Positions 32,902 through 42,259 of a stretch of DNA of 46,851 nucleotides are shown piece by piece. The translations under genes were made by a program, and so were the position numbers. Below the pieces are notes generated by a model. It searched no databases, was not told the origin of the DNA, and worked only from the letters and a program-made list of their open reading frames with translations. The stretch's first letter is position 1. Each line of letters opens with the position of its first letter. Source of the DNA: SLSG01 sp964477035 (GTDB lineage Bacteria; Bacteroidota; Bacteroidia; Bacteroidales; UBA7960); NCBI GenBank assembly GCA_964477035.1, contig CAYZCW010000016.1, positions 1 through 46,851 of the forward strand. The letters are read 5' to 3'.

Positions 32902-33060
32902 GCCCTGACGCCAAGGAATCACCGCCTGTTCCGCAGAAGCGGGCAGGCTCAGGAGTTGCGGGCTGATCCGGCCGGTTCCCCGCTGCCTGTCGGCGGGGGT
33001 GGCCAGTCCTTGCCTATCATGACCCCGGCAGACATGATGATGGCACAGACGGCAACCCGC

Positions 33061-34284
33061 TCAATCTGCCACGACCTCTACCGGCTCCCACACCCCGTCA
33101 TCCCGGAGCCTGGCTAGCCTCTCGGCACCTCCCGACTTATCGATCAGCAGCGCCCGGGCCCGGCCTTCCGCACGGTTGCGGCTGTGGTTCACATCGACCA
33201 CCACCACCTTGCTATTGCGCAGCTTGAACACGTTCTCGCCCTTGCAATGCCCCACGATGAAGCGGTCGGCATCGAAATAGTCCAAAAGCGGCGGCATGTC
33301 CTCCGCAAACACCGGTTGACGGTCCTCCGTGGTATGCACCATGCCCCGGTACCAGTGGGGTCCCAGGGAGCCGAACACCTGCCGGGAGACCTCGTCCAGC
33401 TCATCCGTCTGCTTGCCCAGGTCGCGCTGCACGAGGCGGTTCACCTCCGCGGGAGACAGTTCCAGTTCCAGAAACTGCGGACTGATCCCGCCGTGGACGA
33501 AGAGGTTGCGGCCGATGCGCACGAGGGTGTTTTTGGTGCGCAGCCAGCGGCCCAGCTCGCTGTGTTCATCAAACAGCCCCTTGTATTCGAGGCCGGCCTT
33601 TTCCACGAACTCCAGGTAGCGAGGCCTGACGTAGCGCACATCCCCTTTCAGGTTCATGGCTTCGTGGTTGCCGATGATGACGTGCACCATCCCGCCGGCC
33701 TGCCGGGCCTCGTTATCCAGCTTGTATATCAGCCACAGCAGGGCCATCATGTCGTGCCCGCGGCTGAACATGTCCCCGTTCACCACCAGGTGGTTGGTGC
33801 CGAATGTCCAGTTGTAGTCCGCATCGATCACGCCCCCTGCGCGCAGGATGGACTCGGTATTGGAGAAGCTGCATTCGATGTCGGACAGGGCGAGCAGCTT
33901 CTCCGGCTGTTCAAAGTCCCATTGATCGCTGGCCTGGTAGTCGAACAAGCGCACCTGAAAAGGCGCCAGCGGCAGCCCGTCCGGCCCGCTCTCGGCGGGA
34001 AAGACCTCGAAGGGACGAACATTCAGGTCCGCCAACGAAACAGAATCCCTGGTAAGCAGGGCGCCCTCTCCGGACGGGGATACCCGGATGACCACCGCCT
34101 GGTCCCCCTGGTACAGAATGTAGGGACCGTCGAAATAGCCTTCTTCGGCGATGATATTTCCGAAAGGGTTTTCGAACTGCTCAGGTTCCGCGCCGTTCTG
34201 CCCGCAGCCTGCCGGGGGGAGGGTGCCCATGAGCAGGGCCAGCGCAAATAAACCGGCCAGGTGTGTCTTCTTTGTCATCATCAT
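33061..34284 (-). CDS. PPP-like metallophosphatase lipoprotein with altered metal motifs
   Basis: From the ATG at 34284 the 407-residue protein has a lipoprotein signal (LPPAGC, lipid Cys27). The metallophosphatase order is ALSDIECSF (GDxHG position, His replaced by Glu), VVNGDMFSRGHD (GDxVDRG position, with the Asp replaced by Ser), IIGNHEAMNLKGD (canonical GNHE), LFVHGGISPQF, and DRFIVGHCKGENV with the late His. This fits Shelph-like, PP2A-related phosphatases found in bacteria. It should act in the periplasm or at the cell surface on a phosphorylated peptide or small molecule. The Asp and His changes at two metal motifs make catalysis less certain. A separate terminator at 34377-34410 divides it from the Sus genes. 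Confidence 0.8.
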   Translation of the reverse strand: MMMTKKTHLAGLFALALLMGTLPPAGCGQNGAEPEQFENPFGNIIAEEGYFDGPYILYQGDQAVVIRVSPSGEGALLTRDSVSLADLNVRPFEVFPAESGPDGLPLAPFQVRLFDYQASDQWDFEQPEKLLALSDIECSFSNTESILRAGGVIDADYNWTFGTNHLVVNGDMFSRGHDMMALLWLIYKLDNEARQAGGMVHVIIGNHEAMNLKGDVRYVRPRYLEFVEKAGLEYKGLFDEHSELGRWLRTKNTLVRIGRNLFVHGGISPQFLELELSPAEVNRLVQRDLGKQTDELDEVSRQVFGSLGPHWYRGMVHTTEDRQPVFAEDMPPLLDYFDADRFIVGHCKGENVFKLRNSKVVVVDVNHSRNRAEGRARALLIDKSGGAERLARLRDDGVWEPVEVVAD

Positions 34285-34376
34285 ATCGCATTTTAATTTT
34301 GTGACCGCAGGGCCTGTTAAAAACAACGGCGGCCATTCATTAATTGTTTGAACGCCTGCCCCGGCCAGGGGATAAA

Positions 34377-34410
34377 GGAAGAAAAGCCGCCCTGCGGCGG
34401 CCTTTCTTCC
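34377..34410. terminator. Strong bidirectional hairpin terminator
   Basis: GGAAGAAA (34377-34384) and GCCGCC (34386-34391) pair with GGCGGC (34396-34401) and TTTCTTCC (34403-34410). The result is a 14-pair stem with one internal mismatch and a 4-base loop. It lies just after the last Sus-operon gene on the minus strand, and the flanking T-rich arm on either strand is suited to termination. Confidence 0.75.
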
Positions 34411-34462
34411 CGTTTAATCACTCAATTTAACCAAACCTAACTAACAAACAAACCAAAGCAAG

Positions 34463-35020
34463 CTAAGGCCGTATCCTGAGCCGGAACACCCTCGCATTGT
34501 GGCTGGGGGTGAGATCCATTTCAGTCAAAACAAAATACAGGTACTTATCGCCCGTGGGTGAGGTGCTGAACCGCAGCTTGCCGAAGCTGCTGTTGGCCGG
34601 CAGGGTGCTCACGCCCCCGTCCAGCAGCTGGTAGTCCACCCCTTCTACGGCGGTGGTGGCCAGCCGCACCCAGTCGCTCCCCTCCGAGCCCTCCGGCTGG
34701 GTGGGGGTCAGCACGTTGTTGGCAACATCCCGGTAAACCTCGGGGGCGACGTAATAGCCGACCTGCAGCGCCATGGTCTGGTGCGGGCCGATCAGCTGGT
34801 ACTGTATGGTCGTGTCGGGGAAGGAGCTGCCACGGATCTCCGTGTTCCAGAACCTTCCTGTGGAGCTCCAGCTGTAGTGGGCCGTCGGGTTGCCCGACTG
34901 CAGCGCGAATTCCACGAGCAGCGGTCCGTCATAAAGGGTGACGTTGTCGGGCAGGCAGGCCGTGAAGGCCAGGGCCGCTGCGATGCTGATGAATGCCTTT
35001 CTTATATATCTGAATGTCAT
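34463..35020 (-). CDS. Sus-locus surface lipoprotein, DUF4843-like
   Basis: The 185-residue protein begins at the ATG at 35020 with a lipoprotein signal (SIAAALAFTAC, Cys21). The sequence is beta-rich: LYDGPLLVEFALQSG, TIQYQLIGPHQTMALQV, GVDYQLLDGGVSTLPANSSFGKLRF and YLYFVLTEMDL. The position directly after SusD, the size, and the repeated strand pattern resemble DUF4843 proteins of other Sus loci, probably carbohydrate-binding or scaffold lipoproteins on the outer face. It has no detectable enzyme motif. A longer frame to 35182 would bury the signal. Confidence 0.7.
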   Translation of the reverse strand: MTFRYIRKAFISIAAALAFTACLPDNVTLYDGPLLVEFALQSGNPTAHYSWSSTGRFWNTEIRGSSFPDTTIQYQLIGPHQTMALQVGYYVAPEVYRDVANNVLTPTQPEGSEGSDWVRLATTAVEGVDYQLLDGGVSTLPANSSFGKLRFSTSPTGDKYLYFVLTEMDLTPSHNARVFRLRIRP

Positions 35021-35057
35021 TGCTGTACTTTTTTGGTTTCTAAATCGCCCATTCCGA

Positions 35058-36461
35058 TCAATACCCGAGGTTCTGTTCAAGCAAGGGATTGTTCTCCACC
35101 TCGGTGGTCGACAGGTTCGACAGGATCCGGAAATCATCCCATGGCACGGGGAAATTTCCCGGCCCGGCCGGCTTGGGCACATCCATCGCCCGGCGTTTCA
35201 GGTCGAACCAGCGGTGCCCCTCAAAGGCCAGCTCCCTGCGGCGTTCGTCATAGATCTCCTCCAGCAGGGCCTGTCCGGCCGGAGGGTTGGCATAGGCAGG
35301 CAGCCCGCGGTGCGAGCGCAGGGTCTCCAGGGCCTGGATGGCGGCGGGTCCGTTGCCCATCTCATAATGGGCCTCGGCCTGGATCAGCAGCATCTCCGCC
35401 ACCCGGAAGACCGGGATGTGGTCGGTATTGGTGCCCACGGTGGCGGTATACTTCAGGATGTAAGGGTAGCCATCCGTATGGACCGCAAACAGGCTGTTTC
35501 TGAGGTCTGCCTCCTCATATAACGCGAGCAGCTCATCCGACGGAAGCGCGTCGAACCACCCCGGAGGGGGATGTGTCACGGCATTGAGGGAGCCGCTGCT
35601 GCCGTGGGTCTGGTCGAACGACAGTTCAAAGATGGATTCCGGGTTGGGCAACTGATCGTAGATATTTCCGGACGAACTGAAATCCTGCAAGCTGCCCTTG
35701 GCTTTTGAGTAGGCATTCTGGGCGTGGGTCAGGGCATCCGACCACCTCTCCCAATAAAGGTAAAGTCGCGCCAGCCCGGCATGGGCCGCCGCCGCATCGG
35801 CGAAATACACGCTCCCACGGTCGTTGCCATCCAATAAGGGAATGGCCGCCAGGTAATCCGCTTCCACCTGCTGGTACCCTTCCAGGATGGTTCCGCGGGC
35901 CCTCATGTCGGCCTCGCTCAGGCCCAGCACCGGGGTGGTGCGCATGATCACGCCCCGGTTCCACTCGGAGGCCTTGGGATGCATCGGTTCATAGGCATAG
36001 ATGCGCAGAAGTTCCTGGTAGCTAATGGCCCGCAGAAACAGGGATTCTCCCAGCAGGCGGTCTTTGTGCGCCTGGCTGGTCTCGGTCTTGTCCACCGCGT
36101 CGATGATGATGTTGGCCTCGTTGATCAGCCTATAGGCCGTGGACCAGGTCCCCGTCGGAAAGTGGCTGCCGGGCTGGTTCTCGGCCTGGCTGCGAAACCT
36201 TCCGGAATTCACCGGGTGCAGCTGGGAGTTGTCGGCCAGCACTTCCGGTGCCGCAGGGATCCAGTACCGGTACAGGTCTTCTTCCCTAAGGCGGTCGTAG
36301 GCGGAGGTCAGGATGGCGTCCATCCCGCTCGCCGTGGTGACCACCACGTCGGAGCTCACCCTGGTGGTGGGTTCCGTGTCCAGCAATTTCTCGCAGGATG
36401 CGACGACAGCCACCAGCATGACACTCAATATCAAGAATTTGATATGCTTTATATATTTCAT
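35058..36461 (-). CDS. SusD/RagB-family nutrient-binding lipoprotein
   Basis: The 467-residue protein has a lipobox (VAVVASC, Cys23). The SusD N-terminus has LLDTEPTTRVSSDVVVTTASGMDAILTSAYDRL, TPR-like helices include SLFLRAISYQELLRIYAYEP and DAAAAHAGLARLYLYWERW, and the C-terminal signature is FRVAEMLLIQAEAHYEMGN ... IYDERRRELAFEGHRWFDLKRR. It forms the hinged lid on the SusC channel, 16 bases after the SusC gene. The ligand is not deducible; there is no glycoside hydrolase nearby. Confidence 0.94.
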   Translation of the reverse strand: MKYIKHIKFLILSVMLVAVVASCEKLLDTEPTTRVSSDVVVTTASGMDAILTSAYDRLREEDLYRYWIPAAPEVLADNSQLHPVNSGRFRSQAENQPGSHFPTGTWSTAYRLINEANIIIDAVDKTETSQAHKDRLLGESLFLRAISYQELLRIYAYEPMHPKASEWNRGVIMRTTPVLGLSEADMRARGTILEGYQQVEADYLAAIPLLDGNDRGSVYFADAAAAHAGLARLYLYWERWSDALTHAQNAYSKAKGSLQDFSSSGNIYDQLPNPESIFELSFDQTHGSSGSLNAVTHPPPGWFDALPSDELLALYEEADLRNSLFAVHTDGYPYILKYTATVGTNTDHIPVFRVAEMLLIQAEAHYEMGNGPAAIQALETLRSHRGLPAYANPPAGQALLEEIYDERRRELAFEGHRWFDLKRRAMDVPKPAGPGNFPVPWDDFRILSNLSTTEVENNPLLEQNLGY

Positions 36462-36477
36462 GACGATTCGTTTAAGA

Positions 36478-39400
36478 TTAAAAACCTATATTGATTCCGA
36501 GCGCGATCTGGCGGGACTGGGGATAACCACCCGTGCTTTCGCCGTCCACTTCAGGATCCCCGAACGGGTAGGTCGTCCAGGTATACAGATTTCGTGCCTG
36601 TACAAACATGCTTGCCTGGTTCAGGCGGGCGCTTTCGGCCCAATGCCTGGGAAGCCGGAAATCGAGCCTCAGTTCCTTGAAACGGATGTAGGAAGCATCC
36701 TTCACATACAGGGAAGTGTGGTCGTGTCCGCTGCTGCCGATAAAGGAGGTGGAGTTGTAATGCCTGGGCAGTTCGGCCATATCGCCGGGTTGTTTCCAGG
36801 CCAGCTCGGCCACCCGTGCCATCAAACCGCGTTCCGATCCGACGCTTTGCATTCTTCGGCCCACCGTGGAGTTGGTGGTGTTGCGCCCGTATTCATACTG
36901 AAAGAAAGCCGTCAGGGTGAAGTTCTTGTAGCGGATCTGGTTGGTCAGGCCCCCGAAATGGTCCGGGGAGTATTTGCCAAGCACCTGCTGGTCGTCGCTG
37001 CTGCGGGTGTAGGTGATGTTCCCGTTCTTGTCATACCACATGGCCCGGCCGTCGGCGGGATTGATGCCTGCAAACAGGTTGCCCCAGATGATGTCCAGGG
37101 GCTCTCCGACCCGAACGGTCGACCCGATGAAATCCAGTCCGTCGACCAGGGAAACCACCTCATTGGTCTGGTAGGTATAATTGAAGTGGGTGGACCAGCT
37201 GAAATCATCCGAGGTAAACCAACGGCCGCCCAGGTCCAGTTCCCAGCCGGTGTTCTTCACTTCTCCCGTATTCCGGTCAATGCCTGAGAAACCGCTGTCG
37301 GTCGGAAGCCAGGCGTAGAGCAACAGGTTCTTGTTGCGCTGGTTGAAGCGGTTGATGCCCCCGTAGATACGGTAATTCCACACCGAGAACTCGATCCCGA
37401 TGTCCAGGGTATGCGCCTCCTCCCAGGTGAGCATGTCGTTACCCAGCCCGGAAGGACGCAGGCCCGTACTTCCTTCATAGGTGCCCCCGGATCCGAACAT
37501 GGAACGAGCAGAGAAGTCTCCGATCTCCGAGTTGCCGGTGATCCCGTAGCTTGACTTGAACTTCAACTGGTTGAGGAAGTCCACATTCTGCATGAATGCC
37601 TCCTGGTGCACATCCCAGGCAAAGGCGCCGGAATAGAACAGCCCCCAGCGGTTCTTTGCCCCGAAGCGGGAGGAACCGTCGTAGCGCAGGTTACCGGTCA
37701 GAAAATATTTCCTGTCAAAGTTGTAGTCCGCCCGGGTAAAGATTCCGGCAAACTTGGAATGGGTCGTCCCCCCCGAGACGGACAGCAGCTCGGCCGCCAG
37801 ATCCAGGTGGTGGAAGATGGGGTTGGGAAACTGCTGGGCGCTTGCGGTGAAGCTCTCCCGGTCGTTCTGCCGGTATTCGAAACCACCCAGTAGCACCAGG
37901 CTGTGTTGTCCGAACACATTGGAGTATTCCAGCAGCTGGTTGGTGTTGAAGCCGCTGGTCTCCCGGAAGCGTTCGGTGGTGCTGCCGCCGTTGTTGATAT
38001 ACCTGGGCAGCAAGGCCGATGTATGGGAGCGGTCCCTGACCGTACGGTAATCGATTCCCCACAGCGATCTGAATGCCAGGTTGTCCAAAATCTGGTATAC
38101 GGCCGTCACGCTCCCGCGCAACTGGTTGGTCCGGGCCATGCGGATGTTCTCGTTCAGCTGCTGCACAAGGTTCACCCGGATCCAGTCGTTGTGGTTGTAG
38201 CCGCCATCCTCCGTATAGATGGCATCGATCGGGCGCTGGGTGTAGCCGCCGTGGAAGGGACTGTTGATGTTCGCACTGCCTGTGATCAGCCCGTTGGACG
38301 TGGCAGTGGAGGCGCTCAGGCGGGTGGCCACGGTAAGGCGGTCGGTGAACTGGTGGTCGATGTTGGAGCGAAACCGGAAAGTCCCGAAGTCGCTGCCGAT
38401 CACGGCCCCCTCCTCATAATCGTACGAACCGGAGAAATAGACCCGGGTGTTGTCCAGCCCGGCCGAAGCGGAAAAGTTGACATTGCGCATCGCCCCCGCC
38501 CTGGTCAGCTCTTCCTGCCAGTCGTAGGTGGGGGCAGTGGCCGGGTCACCCCATATGCCGATGGCCTGTTGCCTTCTGTCGATTGGATCCCGGTTTCGGT
38601 CTGTATGGTAATTCACATATCCCTCTATCATGGTCTCCACCCAGGTCGGGCCGTCCATGATGTCCAGCTTGCGTGGCTGCTCGTTGATCCCGACCTGGGA
38701 GGAAAAGGTGAAGCGGGTCTCCCCCTTTCGGGCCTGGCGGGTGGTGATCAGGATGACCCCGTTGGCCCCCTGCGCCCCGTACAGGGCGGTGGCGGAAGCA
38801 TCTTTCAACACCTCGATGCTTTCAATGTCATTGGGGTTGATGCTGGTCAGCGGGTTGTCCTGCACGATGGCCGAGGAGAAGTCGGTACGCACCTGCACCC
38901 CGTCGATGATGATGATGGGGGCGCTGGAGGCGGAAATGGACCCCCGTCCGCGCACCAGCAGCTGCATGGCGCTGCCTGGCTGGCCGCTGCTGTGGGTGGC
39001 CAGCACCCCGCTCATCCGTCCCTGTATGGCCTGGTCGGGCGACTGGATCAGGGATTCCCTGATGTCGTCCCCCACCACGCGGGTGATGGCACCGGTCTGC
39101 TGGCTGCGTTGCCTGACGGAATAGCCTGTTACCACGATCTCGTCCAGACCGATCGAAGCGGCCTGCAGGGTGGCATTGATGACCGTCTGGTTGCGGACCG
39201 CGATCTCCACGGTCTCCATCCCCACGAAGGAGAACACCAGGATGGCATTCTGGTCGGGAACCCGGATGGAATAATTCCCGTTGATGTCGGTAATGACCCC
39301 GGTGGTGGTGCCCTGGATGGATACGGTAGCCCCGGGTAGGGTTTCCCCATCCATCGACCGGACGACCCCCGTAACGAGGATGTCGGCCGGCTGGCTGGGT

Positions 39401-39744
39401 GCGATGACCACCAGGTTCCCTTCCATGACCCGGTAGGTGAGGTTGGTCCCCGCCAGCAGGGATTGCATCACTTCCGTGAAATCGGTATCGTGCGCCTCCA
39501 GGCTGACCGCCTTGTTCAGGTCCTGAAAGTTGTCGTTGTAAAAGAAATTGTAATGGGTCTGCTCTTCGATCTGTTTAAAGGCTTCCCGCATACTCCCGCT
39601 ATTCAGCCTGACGCTGACTAACTGAGACGAAGCCGTTTCGGCGAACACCTGCGTGATGCAAATGACTGCCAGGAATAGGTACACTCTCATAATTCGCAGG
39701 AATGGTTTTAAAGGATGCCAAAGGTCCTTGTGTTTTTTTTTCAT
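36478..39744 (-). CDS. SusC/RagA-family TonB-dependent transporter with STN signalling domain
   Basis: The 1088-residue outer-membrane transporter has a signal peptide (ends AETASS). An STN domain follows (about 40-108, REAFKQIEEQTHYNFFYND ... LAGTNLTYRVMEGNLVVI), then a carboxypeptidase-D-like domain (about 120-200, VTGVVRSMDGETLPGATVSIQGT), then the plug with DEIVVTGYS, LLVRGRGSISASSAPIIIIDGVQV and IESIEVLKDASATALYGAQGANGVILITT, then a barrel ending LGINIGF. The STN domain is the input to the FecR encoded upstream. It therefore both imports the SusD-bound ligand and signals to switch on its own operon. SusD follows 16 bases later. Confidence 0.95.
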   Translation of the reverse strand: MKKKHKDLWHPLKPFLRIMRVYLFLAVICITQVFAETASSQLVSVRLNSGSMREAFKQIEEQTHYNFFYNDNFQDLNKAVSLEAHDTDFTEVMQSLLAGTNLTYRVMEGNLVVIAPSQPADILVTGVVRSMDGETLPGATVSIQGTTTGVITDINGNYSIRVPDQNAILVFSFVGMETVEIAVRNQTVINATLQAASIGLDEIVVTGYSVRQRSQQTGAITRVVGDDIRESLIQSPDQAIQGRMSGVLATHSSGQPGSAMQLLVRGRGSISASSAPIIIIDGVQVRTDFSSAIVQDNPLTSINPNDIESIEVLKDASATALYGAQGANGVILITTRQARKGETRFTFSSQVGINEQPRKLDIMDGPTWVETMIEGYVNYHTDRNRDPIDRRQQAIGIWGDPATAPTYDWQEELTRAGAMRNVNFSASAGLDNTRVYFSGSYDYEEGAVIGSDFGTFRFRSNIDHQFTDRLTVATRLSASTATSNGLITGSANINSPFHGGYTQRPIDAIYTEDGGYNHNDWIRVNLVQQLNENIRMARTNQLRGSVTAVYQILDNLAFRSLWGIDYRTVRDRSHTSALLPRYINNGGSTTERFRETSGFNTNQLLEYSNVFGQHSLVLLGGFEYRQNDRESFTASAQQFPNPIFHHLDLAAELLSVSGGTTHSKFAGIFTRADYNFDRKYFLTGNLRYDGSSRFGAKNRWGLFYSGAFAWDVHQEAFMQNVDFLNQLKFKSSYGITGNSEIGDFSARSMFGSGGTYEGSTGLRPSGLGNDMLTWEEAHTLDIGIEFSVWNYRIYGGINRFNQRNKNLLLYAWLPTDSGFSGIDRNTGEVKNTGWELDLGGRWFTSDDFSWSTHFNYTYQTNEVVSLVDGLDFIGSTVRVGEPLDIIWGNLFAGINPADGRAMWYDKNGNITYTRSSDDQQVLGKYSPDHFGGLTNQIRYKNFTLTAFFQYEYGRNTTNSTVGRRMQSVGSERGLMARVAELAWKQPGDMAELPRHYNSTSFIGSSGHDHTSLYVKDASYIRFKELRLDFRLPRHWAESARLNQASMFVQARNLYTWTTYPFGDPEVDGESTGGYPQSRQIALGINIGF

Positions 39745-39786
39745 AACTTTACTTCTTGGTTATGCTTAGGTTAATTAATCGGCTAA

Positions 39787-39819
39787 ATAGCCCCTGGGTT
39801 TGCAAGCGCAGGGCTGTTT
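39787..39819 (-). promoter_or_regulatory. Possible leader hairpin upstream of SusC
   Basis: AGCCC (near 39788) pairs with GGGCT (near 39808-39812) with a bulge and flanking AAA/TTT in this part of the SusC leader, about 45-75 bases upstream of its ATG. Weak, and it may be a structural accident. Confidence 0.25.
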
Positions 39820-39839
39820 AACGAGGACGATCTGAAGCG

Positions 39840-39875
39840 CCCGGGGAATGTGACAGCATTTCCCGGGTTTTTTTT
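39840..39875. terminator. GC-rich hairpin with T-run between FecR and SusC
   Basis: CCCGGGGAATG (39840-39850) pairs with CATTTCCCGGG (39857-39867) around a 6-base loop and is followed by eight T (39868-39875) on the plus strand. Its T-tract is oriented for plus-strand transcription, yet no plus-strand gene ends here. On the minus strand it could separate fecR from susC. Confidence 0.65.
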
Positions 39876-39970
39876 GCTGGGGACATGTCATAGGCTTATT
39901 GTTTTTGTGGCTATTATGTTGAGTGGTGTCATCGTCGGATAATGATCATGTTGTGGCCTGCAGGTGCTCC

Positions 39971-41146
39971 TTAATACAGGTGGCTGAAATAATCCGATTT
40001 GGTTTTTGGATTGATGCGGATCAGGACCATCTTGTCATCCAGCGTATAGTCAATCGGAGAGGTAAGCTTCATGGCATTCAGCACCTGCTCCAGGGTCTGG
40101 TCGCGCAGCGTCCCTGAATACCGGTACTCCCGGAGCTTTTCATCTTCAAAGACAAAGGTCACATCGTAACGCCTTTCAAGGATCCGGACAAGCCCGGACA
40201 GCGGCTCTCCGTCGAAGATCAGGATGCCGTCCTTCCAGCTGACCTCATGAGTGACCGATTGTTTTTGCATGATCTGGATGTGGGCGATGGGCCGGGATGG
40301 GACGGGCAGGGGTTCGGGCATGGCCTCTTCCTCCTGCTCAGCAGTATGGATGGCCAGGTCCCCTTCCTCCCGGAAGAAGGTCGCCTTCTGGTTGGGTTCC
40401 AGCACCATGTCTCGGAAGCGGGCACGCTCCGGGCTGGCATCCTCTATTTTGAGGGAGCCGCTCACCAGGGTGGCCTCGATGGTGTTGTCGTCATCATAAG
40501 CCTTGAGGTTGAACTCGGTGCCCAGCACCCGGAAGGCCACATCCGAGACATACACCACAAAAGGGATCTCCTGCTTCTGCACGTCAAAAAACGCTTCCCC
40601 GTTCAGGGTGACGTCCCGGTTGGCCAGGTTGAAATTGCTGGGATAGCTGATGGCACTCCCTGCGTTAAGCCACACGGTGGAACCGTCTGGCAGCGTCACC
40701 TGGGAGCGCGACCCCATGGGCGCCTCCACATGGTTATAGGCCACCACGCTCAGGTCGTGGGTCTGCGTTCCCAGCCAGTAAAACACGGCGGAGGCCACCA
40801 CCAGCAATGCCAGGGCCGCGGCATAGCGCAGGGGCCAGAGAACCATCCTGCGCGTTTTCGCGGGAGCCGGGCGTCCGGATGCCACGAACCTTTTCCCCGT
40901 GATCTCTTCATAGACTTTCTGCCAGTCTTCCTGTATCTGCCGGGTCTTGATGCGGGAGAACGCCTGCAACTGGTCAGCCTTGGTCCAGCTGCGCTGGACG
41001 GCCGTATAGACCTCCTGCAATTGCGGGTCCTGCAACAGGAGTTCCTGGAACTCCTTCATCTCTTTGTCGGAAGCCCCGGCATCCAGCACTTTGCCCATGA
41101 GGTGCCAGAACCGTTCCCGAATGTTACAATATGAATTTTCTCCCAT
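39971..41146 (-). CDS. FecR-family anti-sigma factor/signal transducer
   Basis: The 391-residue protein has a cytoplasmic N-domain (helical, about 1-105), one TM helix (about 108-126, YAAALALLVVASAVFYWLG), and a periplasmic FecR domain (about 140-250, VEAPMGSRSQVTLPDGSTVWLNAGSAISYPSNF and then VTLNGEAFFDVQKQEIPFVVYVSDVAFRVLGTEFNLKAY). A C-terminal DUF4974-like domain (about 300-391, GEPLSGLVRILERRYDVTFVFEDEKLREYRYSGTL) would contact the STN domain of SusC. It holds the upstream FecI-type sigma until SusC reports ligand. It lies 211 bases after the sigma gene. Confidence 0.93.
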   Translation of the reverse strand: MGENSYCNIRERFWHLMGKVLDAGASDKEMKEFQELLLQDPQLQEVYTAVQRSWTKADQLQAFSRIKTRQIQEDWQKVYEEITGKRFVASGRPAPAKTRRMVLWPLRYAAALALLVVASAVFYWLGTQTHDLSVVAYNHVEAPMGSRSQVTLPDGSTVWLNAGSAISYPSNFNLANRDVTLNGEAFFDVQKQEIPFVVYVSDVAFRVLGTEFNLKAYDDDNTIEATLVSGSLKIEDASPERARFRDMVLEPNQKATFFREEGDLAIHTAEQEEEAMPEPLPVPSRPIAHIQIMQKQSVTHEVSWKDGILIFDGEPLSGLVRILERRYDVTFVFEDEKLREYRYSGTLRDQTLEQVLNAMKLTSPIDYTLDDKMVLIRINPKTKSDYFSHLY

Positions 41147-41196
41147 GGATCAATGTCTCCTCAAAATACCCTGCAAACAGGTTGGTTAAATAAGTC

Positions 41197-41213
41197 GGCA
41201 CAGCTGCTGTGCC
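41197..41213. other. Perfect short hairpin in the sigma-fecR spacer
   Basis: GGCACAG (41197-41203) and CTGTGCC (41207-41213) pair perfectly around CTG. It lies about 50 bases before the fecR start on the minus strand. It could lower expression of fecR relative to the sigma gene. No T-run follows. Confidence 0.4.
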
Positions 41214-41357
41214 ACCGCAGACAGAAAGCCTGGGGCCGCGACCACTGCTGCGTCCTTACTATTGAGACAAGAAAAAAGAGGGAAACCCCTAGTCGGACGG
41301 GGAATTATTTTCCGATCACAGGGCTTTTTCAAGAGATCCGGACCTTCGGAAGGCCGG

Positions 41358-41894
41358 TTAACCGTCCCTTGACCGCAGCCGGGCAAGCTTCTTCAATGCC
41401 GCACAGATATGGTTTTCGACCGTACGCACCGAGATGCCGAGCTTCTGCGCGATCTCCGCGTGTTTCAACTGTTTGAACCGGCTCAGTTTGAAAATCACCC
41501 GGCACCGTTTGGGAAGTCCCTCGATGGCCTGATGTATGCGCTCGAGCTCCTCGACGGCGATCATCCTCTCCAGTACATCATCCTCCAGCACAATGGTGGA
41601 GAAATCGTCCGTAAACCGGGTTCGCTGCTGCCTGGACTGAATGTGGTTGAGGCAGGCATTCTTCACGCACTGGTACAGAAACGCCCTGACACAGGTATGG
41701 ATGACCAGGCTCCTCCGGGTCTCCCACAGCCTCACAAACACCTGCTGTACGATGTCCCTGGCGGTGTCTTCCCCGTTCACGTAGTTCAGGGCAAAGACCG
41801 TCAGGGGCCGGTAATGATCCTCGAAAAGCTTCCTGAACTTTTCCAGATCCTCCCGGCCGTCCCCCCCGACCGCAAACCGATTCGATGTGGACAT
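41358..41894 (-). CDS. FecI-type ECF sigma factor (Bacteroidetes expansion family)
   Basis: From ATG 41894 (GTG 41897 is also in frame) the protein has 178 residues. Region 2 is LEKFRKLFEDHYRPLTVFALNYVNGEDTARDIVQQVFVRLWE with RAFLYQCVKNACLNHIQSRQQR. Region 4 is IEGLPKRCRVIFKLSRFKQLKHAEIAQKLGISVRTVENHICAALKKL. The order sigma, fecR, STN-susC, susD on one strand is the standard Bacteroidota inducible-uptake arrangement. It should activate the promoter of the SusC/D operon. Confidence 0.93.
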   Translation of the reverse strand: MSTSNRFAVGGDGREDLEKFRKLFEDHYRPLTVFALNYVNGEDTARDIVQQVFVRLWETRRSLVIHTCVRAFLYQCVKNACLNHIQSRQQRTRFTDDFSTIVLEDDVLERMIAVEELERIHQAIEGLPKRCRVIFKLSRFKQLKHAEIAQKLGISVRTVENHICAALKKLARLRSRDG

Positions 41895-42259
41895 CACATG
41901 TTTGTCCCTGCGTCCAAACAGGGCCAGGGTGGCAAAACCAACCCCAACCCCTTACTATCAATTATTTAATCCGAAAAAACAAAAAATCCCCGGCCCTAAA
42001 TTAGTGCATTTCCCCGAGATTCCGGCCACCGGCAAGCATCCGGAGCGGGGAAGCCGGGCCTGCCGGGGGCTCAAAATAGATAAATCCTTCCATCCGCAGA
42101 ATCATTTTTTTCGTCGGATGGGTATTTTGGTTTGACTTAAAATTAAAAATAAGTTTCTATTTAACACCGGCTTTCTTTCCATGGGCTTTGCTTTCAATCC
42201 ATAATAGTCAGGCAGCAGCCCCTGGCATATAAAAAAACAAACATATGTTTAACAAATAC

